This document shows positions 57,101 through 64,000 of a DNA stretch of 64,000 bases, piece by piece. The notes below the pieces were generated by a model, which had not been told where the DNA came from, did no database searches, and saw only the letters and a list, made by a program, of their open reading frames with translations. Both the position numbers and the translations under genes were made by a program. Origin of the DNA: Luidia sarsii. Its lineage: Eukaryota; Echinodermata; Asteroidea; Paxillosida; Luidiidae. Position 1 is the stretch's first letter; each line of letters begins with the position of its first letter. The stretch covers positions 29,767,873-29,831,872 of the forward strand of contig OX465102.1 of NCBI GenBank assembly GCA_949987565.1, given 5' to 3'.

Positions 57101-58555
57101 CGTCCATTTCCTTGTCCGTCCATTTCCTTGTCCGTCCATTTCCTTGTCCGTCCATTTCCTTGTCCGTCCATTTCCTTGTCCGTCCATTTCCTTGTTCGTT
57201 TATGTTTGTCTTTTTTTCTCTGCAACATCTTCGGGGAAGATTTGGAGGAGATGCAAGATTTGCATTTTGATAATTTAAGTAAGTCGTCAGTTTACATCAT
57301 TTGTGTATTCACATTGTTGTCATAATTATCACAAATCTACACAAATTTTGCAATCTGCTTACTGACTAAAATCACCAAAATGCAAATCTCAAAATTTAGT
57401 GGGTCTGACGTTTCAATCCTAGCAGGAACTTTCTCACTCTGCCTTCGAGAAGGGTCCTGCTAGGATCGAAACGTCAGGCTCACTTAATTTTGAGATCATA
57501 ATTATAGAGTTTGAAATTCATGTAAATACAAAATGTGAAAAGATTAAAAGAGGTATTGTACAGTGGGTGGTGCATATTATTCAGAAGGCCTTTCTTCACC
57601 TTGGTATAGAGTGCCGTAGCTACATACATGTTTAAGGGATGGTACGCACAAACATTTCAGTTCGTGTCCCCACTTCCAGACAACAGCATACTTGTATAGA
57701 TCTACACTGTAGTTAGTACATGGGTGGTGCCTGTAAGGTAGTCTTGAAGGGCATGTGAAAAGCATGTGCTTGCTTCAGTGTTTTGCTGCCACCACCTCGA
57801 ACTGTCCCGCGGTTCATCTAGACTTGTATTCAGAAAACAGAAATGGAAATTATTGACCCTTGTAACAAAGGGAAGAGGGCAGATGCCTCTGGAGTTTCAC
57901 CCACAATCAATACTTTGTCCTTGGCTAATGTCTTCCCATTGATCTTACTTTGCCAGGAGTGCACAGAGCCGGAGAGGATGAGGTGACCGATGAGCAGTTC
58001 CTGAGACCTCTGTCCACTCGCCGTGGGAGTGTCAGCAGCACGGGATCCAGGCTCTCCGCCACCTTCCACGCCCCGCCCGAATCCGCCCAGGAGGCTCCGC
58101 CCGGCCCAGACCCGGCCCCGCCCAATGCCCCGCCCGCTCCCCCGCCTCCGCCCCCGCCCCCGCCACCTCCCCCTCCTCCTCCTCCTAGCCCTCCGCCCTC
58201 CCCCGGTCTGGGCCCGCCCACTCTAGACCTGCCCCCGCCCCCGCCCCTCCCGCCGGGCACGCCCGTCATCGCCCATCAGGGCGTCGCCCCTCTGCCCCAC
58301 TCCGCCCACGCCTCGCAGGCCAGTAGCAGCGGCAGTAGCACCAGCAGCAGTGGGACCCTGGAGCCGACTGCTCCCGTGCACGGCGACGCCAGCTCCCTGC
58401 TGTACCAGGGCTGCGACTACGACCCGCCGCACCAGGGCATTGACAACCCCGTCTACGATCGGGGCGAGGACGACGACGCCCGGCAGGGGGGCCAGGGTGG
58501 CCAGGGGGGCAGGGCACCCAGCTTCTATCGCATGACGCCACCGGCTCTCGTTTAG
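54025..58555 (+). CDS. Predicted type I membrane protein, mucin-like stalk and proline-rich tail (3 exons, 827 aa)
   Basis: Joining 54025-54136, 55206-56978 and 57957-58555 gives one frame of 827 codons plus TAG, with consistent phases and GT-AG introns. Residues 1-37 carry a signal peptide (RRLLVIFLVGVSLIFGCAA). Residues ~38-360 are Ser/Thr/Pro-rich with about ten LPTSG/LPTSA-like repeats at ~260-325. Residues ~365-462 form a compact domain with Cys371, Cys379 and Cys415 and a GNFT glycosylation site. Residues 486-507 are a membrane helix followed by HHRVRR. The tail contains a polyproline run and ends near IDNPVYD. The layout recalls SEA-domain mucin-like receptors and the KIAA1549 group, but I cannot assign a family. 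Role unknown; surface adhesion or signalling is inference. Confidence 0.8.
54166..54250. mobile_element. Family A hammerhead-like inverted pair
   Basis: GTGTCTGACGTTTCTGTCCT, AGCGGGACCTCTCTC (minus), then CTGCCTTTGTGAAAGGTTCC (plus, truncated). Confidence 0.6.
54349..54742. mobile_element. TTAA-flanked MITE, AGCCCCTACACAACATT family (copy 3, inverted)
   Basis: TTAA (54349-54352), AGCCCCTACACAACATTGG; CCAATGTTGTGTAGGGGCT, TTAA (54739-54742). The interior is in reverse orientation relative to 35992-36369. It lies in intron 1 of gene 2. Confidence 0.87.
54765..55110. repeat. SINE family 2, inverted composite
   Basis: A minus-strand tRNA-like part (GACTGGATAGGGACCTGAGA, TATGTACCAGCGTCTAACTA) and a plus-strand one (GGATAGCTCAGATGGTAAGA, GTGCCGGTACGCAAAACCAG) flank body blocks (GATCCCCGGAGATA, AACTGGCGCCCAAACTCTGG). 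Confidence 0.65.
55206..56978 (+). CDS. Gene 2 exon 2: mucin-like stalk, extracellular domain, TM helix
   Basis: 1773 nt after TTCTCCAG, before GTACGG. The open frame runs unbroken through it. GC content rises sharply from about 56150, where the folded domain begins. The domain contains LVPVKCTVTLAGDC, FAAAFASFVADMLGADVRRL, TVQGIRCGSVLVDFVLRDS, then LIYIVIGSAVGLILLVALLL as membrane helix, and cytoplasmic IKLSDFNMAHTFIPRPRSIY. Confidence 0.88.
57049..57195. repeat. 16-bp tandem array (9 copies)
   Basis: Unit TCCGTCCATTTCCTTG, in intron 2 of gene 2, very uniform. Confidence 0.95.
57345..57490. mobile_element. Head-to-head pair of family A hammerhead-like repeats
   Basis: Minus half: AAATTTAGTGGGTCTGACGT, TTCAATCCTAGCAGGAAC. 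Plus half (57441-57480): GCCTTCGAGAAGGGTCCTGC, TAGGATCGAAACGTCAGGCT. Preceded by the TTTGCAATCTGCTTACTGAC leader. Confidence 0.78.
57957..58555 (+). CDS. Gene 2 exon 3: polyproline cytoplasmic tail and stop
   Basis: 599 nt after TTTGCCAG, ending TAG at 58553-58555. The first two bases complete the Gly codon of LEGVHRAGEDEV. It encodes STRRGSVSSTGSRLSATF, a proline-rich stretch with more than ten consecutive prolines (about 58136-58185), Ser/Gly repeats, then GCDYDPPHQG, IDNPVYD and an acidic/Gly-rich end. Two RxxS-type sites are visible. The tail could bind SH3, WW or EVH1 domains (inference). Confidence 0.85.
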
Positions 58556-58706
58556 CTGACTGGAACCAAGCCCAGACCGACGACACCCTGACCGAGGATT
58601 CCAGCCTTGTCATTGTGCACCGCTAACCCCTGCAGTGCTCTCTCATTGCCAGTCCATAATGGTAGCTCTGCACACTGAATACCTGTACAAAATGAAGGCC
58701 CCTCGT

Positions 58707-59155
58707 CCAATACACTGGTCCAGTAGGCCACGCACTCACCATAGCAACGGCCAAGCAACCGCGCATATGCACACAACGTGTCACTATCACCCACACGCTA
58801 TGCGCGTCCACTGCACGCCCACAACCACCGAAAATACTTCTCTCCGTTGGACGTTGGTTTTGGAAAAGGCCAAAAATGTACATTTACTCTCTTGCCAGGG
58901 TATCGCGAGTCAGAATTACAATGAAAATAATTTTATATACACCGCTTGACCGTGGTTAAGGATAAAACTCGGGTTTGGAAAGGACTTGCCTGGTACATAC
59001 GAAACAAAAGTAAACACAACGAAAAGTGTGTAGTACAGAATACAAAATTTAAAACGTTATATCGGTCAAAATGGCGACAATTTGTCAGACCTTAAATCGT
59101 GCATTTTGATTGGTCAATTTGTCAAGGGGCGTGGCCTACTGGATCAGTGTATTGG
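58707..59155. mobile_element. MITE with CCAATACACTGGTCCAGTAGG ends
   Basis: Left CCAATACACTGGTCCAGTAG with GCCACGC; right GCGTGGC with CTACTGGATCAGTGTATTGG. 27-base inverted repeats, about 450 bp, 150 bp after the stop of gene 2 and so probably in its 3' UTR. Confidence 0.82.
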
Positions 59156-59209
59156 ATAACATTCTGTTCGTTTGTGCGTGATTTCTCCACCGGGAGTCGG
59201 AGCCCTTTT

Positions 59210-59285
59210 TTACCTGGTCCCCACCATAGGAAAGCATACACTCAAAGCACCTTGGCTTCCACACAGGGTTGTATTCAAGAACTAA
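59210..59285 (+). repeat. Dispersed repeat shared with 28545-28610
   Basis: GGTCCCCACCATAGGAAAGC, CCACACAGGGTTGTATT. Confidence 0.55.
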
Positions 59286-59299
59286 GGGTAAGGAGTTTC

Positions 59300-59955
59300 A
59301 TCACTTTCATTGTTAATTGTGATTTATCGCAAGACAATTTTGTGACTCACAGAAACAATACAGCCCTTCACACCTTTCAATGGGTTATCCATCCATTAAA
59401 AAAAAAAAACTCCGAAGTGTCAACTTCAACAAAGACCCCTTAACATGTGTTTATAGAAGTTGGAGAACTTCAATTCTATACCACTTCCACTCATACTACT
59501 ACCGGTACATGTGTGTATGTTACATACATGCAATGGTAGTCCAAGAATTCCTCCAATATCTTGACATTATCCGGCCAGGTCAGACACACTTCCAGAAACT
59601 GAATTTTTTAAAAATCCTTGGACCTTCATGAGGGAAGACTGTCTTGCACAATCTTTTGCTCGCGCATCAGATTTAATCAAAGTACTACGAATAATTGTAT
59701 TTTTTTCATTAATCATAAGAGTAAGAATTGCACAGTCCTCTTGTATACAGAAATGCATAGATGTTTGCCATGGTGCCTGCAAGTAGTCACTTGATCTCTG
59801 GTGAGTAGTTGACATTGGCTGCTACATATATTTTAATCAGAGTTAAAGTAGTACTATTCAGTGAGGGGATGCCCTACTCAATGTGTAGTTTAGCGCTGTA
59901 CGTTTGGTGCTTTGCTTGATTGGCCGTGGATGGCCTTCTCTTGCAGTTTCTTTTT
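59300..59955. other. Sequence with no recognised feature
   Basis: AT-rich; a poly-A run at 59398-59409. Confidence 0.4.
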
Positions 59956-59960
59956 TTCTG

Positions 59961-60008
59961 GTCACTCTGCCTTTGAGAAAGGTCCTGCTAGAATCGAAAC
60001 GTCAGTTG
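59961..60008 (+). mobile_element. Family A hammerhead-like terminal repeat
   Basis: GTCACTCTGCCTTTGAGAAA, GGTCCTGCTAGAATCGAAAC, GTCAG. Confidence 0.75.
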
Positions 60009-60327
60009 TTATCATTCAAATGTTGTGGACTTGAGTTTTTGTCATGTGTTTACATCATTTTTCTTTTTCCAATCTTTTTTCACCGACATTTTCTCTGCTA
60101 TAACTCTGCATCGTACAGACTACGAAGAGGAACTAAGCCTTGCTGCACTTACATGTACAATACTGATACCACAGTAGATTGAGAATACAGCCGCCACCTC
60201 TTCGTCGTGCTTCGTGAAGTAAAGACCTGAATCAAAACAACACACAAACAAACGCTGCCTTAATCAAAGCAATACAAGAAAGCTTACTTTACATAAGGGA
60301 CCCAGAATGGAAATCTCAACGGATTCA

Positions 60328-60535
60328 GAAGGCCAGACATTTCCATCCTAGCAGGATAGCAGACTAGCTGTCTCTACTCCTCTTTCTATGTAAGTTCGAA
60401 AAACTCTTGCAAACTGCTCACTGACTAAAAATGACCTGCAATACATCAATCTCAAAAGTTTATAGGGCCTTTGACTTTGCCTTTGAGAAAGGTCCTGCTA
60501 GGATCGAAACGTCAGGCCCTCTAACTATTGAGACT
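60328..60535 (+). mobile_element. Family A terminal repeats, inverted then direct
   Basis: Minus relic at 60328-60360 (GGCCAGACATTTCCATCCTA, GCAGGA), leader GCAAACTGCTCACTGACTAA, then a full plus copy at 60479-60517: stem I GCCT/AGGC, TTGAGAA, stem II GGTCCT/AGGATC, GAAACGTC. Confidence 0.78.
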
Positions 60536-60539
60536 CTTT

Positions 60540-61590
60540 CTATGTAACCAGTCTTTCAGGCCGGACACCCTTGCAAGTCGTCCTATTCTCCTTCCTCCGG
60601 TCCTCTTCCCTTCGATTCTCCCTGCCAAGTTTTCCAAACCATGTTTTCCTCAGGATGTTGCCGAGGAATCGGACCGAGACACTCAAGACTATAGAGCATG
60701 AGACGTGAAAGGGTTACAAGTTAGAAATGTGATGCCAATTGAACGTGGGCTGGGCTGGAAAGTGTTTTGCCGTGTGCACTGGTGAGCAAGTTTTTCGCAA
60801 GTTCCTCGGGCAAACTTGCTCGAGTTTTCAGCATGCGTGTGAGCGCGGCATGTCCTGTAATTGAGAAGGAGAAGTCATCGGACTGAAATGCAATGGATGG
60901 TAGGCCACACAAGGCAACATGAAATTCATCCTCATCGAAATGCCGTTGTCTTATCAAGGGTCCTGGCATCTCCAAATTCCTGGTGGCCTCAAGTTTCAAC
61001 TTTGCAGTCCATGAAGTGCTGTTAAGAGTAGACATTTAGGTCATGTTTCAAAGACTTCAAGGAAGACTGCATGGGATGATGCAGACTGTTGAATAAAAAA
61101 AACCCCAAAGAATTCCGAAACTTTTGATCATCTGCAGGAACGTTCTCATGGGCTGAATGAATAGAACAATCTTCTGACAAAGCAACGTGGTTCTTAAAAG
61201 AATCATGAGCTTAAACTGCTTGATATGAAATTGGTGGTGTTGTTTTTGTTGTCTAATACAATTCTGTCAGTTACTCAATGTGCCACTGTACAAATACCGT
61301 CCACCTGCTAAATGTGTACTGTGTAATATGTCCACTGTTCTATTTATTCCACTACAATGTGTACACGTATGTATATTTTTACAGAAATCATGCTGTTCTA
61401 ACACCAATGAGCCATTTTTTAAGACTGTAAAGATTGTAAGAGGGTCATTTTGCTTGAGGTTATAAATAAGTGTGATTGAAGACTAATCAGTGATTGGTCA
61501 AGCAGTTGTGGGTAGTGGTATTTTTAATGGGGGAAGGTCTCTTGGGTCATAATGGAATCTCCTGTCTATGCGACAGGTGAGTAGGCAGAC
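60540..61590. other. Sequence with no recognised feature
   Basis: No coding similarity; a possible AATAAA at about 61092 could serve gene 2 but is over 2.5 kb from its stop. Confidence 0.35.
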
Positions 61591-61593
61591 AGG

Positions 61594-61880
61594 TCATTTA
61601 ACCGGGGCGGGTCCTAAGGTGAGAATGAAGTCCAATTCGTGATGCATACAATCGGCCACAGCTGCTACAGGGGAAGGAGTCCAGAGTGGAACTCTCGTTT
61701 CCTTCTCTCCTTTCTTTGACTGGATGGCCATTGGTCTGTTGGTTTCATAAACCTTCATGCCTTGTGTACACTGGTGCCTCCAAGTAGCTCTGTCGTGGGC
61801 TGTTGCTTCCCAAAAGTTTACGGTGAAGTTGCAATTCCTAAGGTGGGTCATATTGTAACGGGGTCCCCATTTGGGGAGCC
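61594..61880 (-). mobile_element. Probable LINE reverse-transcriptase C-terminal fragment
   Basis: On the minus strand the peptide VNFWEATAHDRATWRHQCTQ with G resembles the ARDR-x2-WR ending of non-LTR retrotransposon ORFs. No upstream reverse-transcriptase motifs are seen. A fragment only; the family (RTE, CR1 or other) is undecided. Confidence 0.4.
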
Positions 61881-62049
61881 AAAACTGGCCAGTTAAAAAG
61901 AAAAGGAAGCCAGACAAACACAAGAAAGAAATTTCAAAACAAACTTCCAGACAAGGTATAAACACAAAGGAAATTCCAAAGGCTGAGCCAACTTGGAAAT
62001 GAGGGTCTACTGATGTAGCACCCCAGAAGGAATGTCCATTCAAAAGAAC

Positions 62050-62890
62050 ATGGTGTGTTACTTGGAGGCCCCTTTTGTTACATTACCATTACTATAAAGT
62101 GGGGGGATCTTCAAGATCTTTTGTTGTACATAATCACAGTGGACAGATGAGGGGCACGCCATTGCCTTTCGGTATTTTCAGGGACATAGAATCTTGCCTT
62201 TTGGGGGGTGACGAAGTGGATCGAAATGAGCTAGGTTTTTTCTCAACGAACAAACTTTGTATTATATATATCACATGCCGTAGAATCTAAAAAGTATATT
62301 ATATCCTTTTTCAGAATATATATTTACGGTAAATGCTACATATTTATAAACAAAATTGTGTTATTCAATCTTAGAATTTGACAAAAACGTTATTATGCAG
62401 TACGTGTTGCATAATGATACTGAATCTGTACGAACATCTATTTTTCGGAGAAAAAAAACTATATGTAAAGACGTATGTATCTTTGTAAACATTTTGATCG
62501 AGCATCACTTATGTATTCCACACCTAAGATTTGCCATCAGTACTCTGTTCAAGTTTTCTCGAAGGTTTGTTCCGCACAGATTTTTTTTTAAAGGGAAATA
62601 GAAGTGACCCACACCTACGGCCCTTGGCCAAATGAAGGGTCGGGCTAGGGCTCAGGCTTGGGCTACGGTACCTGATAATTTACCCGTTTTCAAGCTGGGT
62701 AAAGTTTGGGGGTAACATCATCAGAACGCCCAATAAGGCTGATGTCTGCGAAATGTGGTCAATTTGAGAATTTTTGAATGTGCCTCTATCTGTTTTTATA
62801 GGAAAACCAAGCATGAAGGTGGATGGAAGTACGGAAGTTGTGCTTTCATGATTCATGAAAACTAAATGCCATACCGTGTGTGAAATTCGT
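62050..62890. other. AT-rich sequence, mostly unclassified
   Basis: Near 62635-62670 GGGTCGGGCTAGGGCTCAGG, CTTGGGCTACGG resembles one arm of the 36.9/41.3-kb MITE family. Nothing else recognised. Confidence 0.4.
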
Positions 62891-62919
62891 GTACGTGAAC
62901 ATGTACATTCATCAGGGTA

Positions 62920-63080
62920 TGCTTCTGGCTGGCGCCCCCCCCCCCCCACTCCAGCAAAGATAGTGGGACTATTTTGGGTGTAGGCTCCCCACCTTAAGGG
63001 CTGGATAGCTGGGGTGGTTAAAGCGCTGGTACGTTAAGCCAGAAGTCTGTTTCCAAACCCCAGTCACATTTTCATTGCTG
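62920..63080 (+). repeat. SINE family 2 fragment (plus strand)
   Basis: TGCTTCTGGCTGGCGCCCCC, CACTCCAGCAAAGATAG, GGGCTGGATAGCTGGGGTGG, TTAAAGCGCTGGTACGTTAA. The T-arm is mutated. Confidence 0.65.
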
Positions 63081-63264
63081 ATTTGATGAATTGTTAAACC
63101 ATTGCTCAGACTATTTTCCTTTCCTTTGTTTGATAAAGGAAAGACCGATGGATTGAAGTGATTGTGGTTTTATGATGCTAAATGAAATTAGCAACTTTGT
63201 CATTTTTTGTGTTGGTATGCATGTGTATTTATTAGGAATTCTAACAAAATTTAAAAATGGACAA

Positions 63265-63560
63265 AGAAAACTTTGACTGGACTGGGACTTGAGCCCAAGA
63301 ACTCTGGATTTATGTACCAGCACTCTTCCCATCTGAGCTATCCAGCCCTTAGATGGTGGCCTTCCCTAATAGTCAAATAGTCTTTGCCGGGGTGGGGGTG
63401 CCAGTCAGAAGCAATTCAACCATTAACTGCCGCATACTATCTCCAGGGATCACACCCCCGCTTTCATTCAGATGCAAACAACCATTGGTGTAAACCTGGC
63501 TACAGCAGCTTGGGGATCACACAAAAGTGGATGCAGCTTTTTCAATTCAAATCAAACTAA
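63265..63560 (-). repeat. SINE family 2, near full copy (minus strand)
   Basis: GACTGGACTGGGACTTGAGC, TACCAGCACTCTTCCCATCT, GAGCTATCCAGCCCTTAGAT, GGTGCCAGTCAGAAGCAATT, ATCACACCCCCGCTTTCATT, AAAAGTGGATGCAGCTTTTT. Confidence 0.75.
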
Positions 63561-63824
63561 GGAATTGAGTTAGGTTTTGCCTAACCCAATGTCTTAGTAT
63601 TCATTTCTTGCCACTATCTTCTCTAGGACGCGAGTCTCAATCAGAACTGCCAATGTCAAATGTCACGTTAGCTTGTAGTTTGCACTTCACAAGCTATTCT
63701 CTTCCATTGTCATTTCTCTGTTAAATGTGATATTTTGTGTCTGAGATCATCAATGTGTACACATTATTATTAAACAACTCCAGATGAAGTCTTGCCATCT
63801 TGATTAATTTTATATTGCAACAAC

Positions 63825-63910
63825 TAATGGGAAGTAGGTAAGAGCGCTGGTACATTGCACCAGAGGTTTCGGGTTCCAGTCCTGGTCCAGTCAAATTCAC
63901 TTTTTTTTGC
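63825..63910 (+). repeat. SINE family 2 tRNA-like part (plus strand)
   Basis: GGTAAGAGCGCTGGTACATT, GCACCAGAGGTTTCGGGTTC, CAGTCCTGGTCCAGTCAAAT. The 5' acceptor half is missing. Confidence 0.65.
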
Positions 63911-64000
63911 CATTTTTCAAATTGTTTAAAGATTTTCCAGTCAAACTCCCTTTACTTTGTTTTATTAGAATAACTAAATATTAATGTTTATTAAAACACA

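Noticed and set aside
61855..61900. LTR or primer-binding site at GGGGTCCCCATTTGGGGAGC
   Set aside because: Only a short local palindrome; no paired long terminal repeat or polypurine tract found.

Overview
This window is eukaryotic genomic DNA, most likely from a marine invertebrate deuterostome (lancelet, echinoderm or hemichordate; I cannot decide which). The signs are short GC-rich exons with GT-AG introns, introns full of tandem satellites, tRNA-derived SINEs, Penelope-like retroelement debris and many small foldback transposons. There is no bacterial or viral gene organisation. Two protein-coding genes, both on the + strand, are well supported. All other long open frames are shadows of repeats.

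Gene 1 (290-33877) is the 3' part of an ATP8A-type P4-ATPase (phospholipid flippase). I placed 23 exons by homology and splice-phase continuity. They join into about 824 in-frame codons from membrane segment M4 (PISL motif) through the catalytic DKTGT, the TGDK and GDGAND motifs and M5-M10 to the regulatory tail with its GYAFS motif and the stop. The actuator domain and N-terminus lie upstream of base 1. The introns hold CT-rich tracts, a 17-bp array (2.7-3.4 kb), a palindromic satellite filling intron 8 (9.7-12.7 kb), a 20-bp array (17.9-18.7 kb), a 111-bp array (26.8-27.6 kb), a C-rich 127-bp array (28.9-30.0 kb), an AT-rich 20-bp array (32.9-33.3 kb) and several MITEs.

The region between the genes (about 33.9-54.0 kb) has no convincing gene. 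It holds a 58-bp array of hammerhead-like units (38.2-39.2 kb), retroelement 3' ends, MITEs, a purine-rich array (43.4-44.1 kb) and a wide zone of self-complementary TACATG repeats (45-53.6 kb).

Gene 2 (54025-58555) has three exons and encodes an 827-aa predicted type I membrane protein: signal peptide, Ser/Thr/Pro-rich mucin-like stalk, a compact cysteine-containing extracellular domain, one transmembrane helix, and a cytoplasmic tail with a polyproline run and a C-terminal NPVYD. From 58.6 to 64 kb there is a MITE, SINEs, retroelement relics and a probable LINE 3' fragment.

The most interesting theme is hammerhead-ribozyme-like sequence. One copy (13027-13066) keeps every invariant core base. 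Two dispersed families and one tandem array carry derived versions, several in head-to-head pairs, and one lies just 3' of a GIY-YIG endonuclease fragment on the same strand. That is the layout expected of Penelope-like elements, which are known to carry hammerhead motifs in their terminal repeats. Other notable points are a partial exon duplication that creates a decoy splice acceptor, and a TTAA-flanked MITE inserted four bases into an intron.
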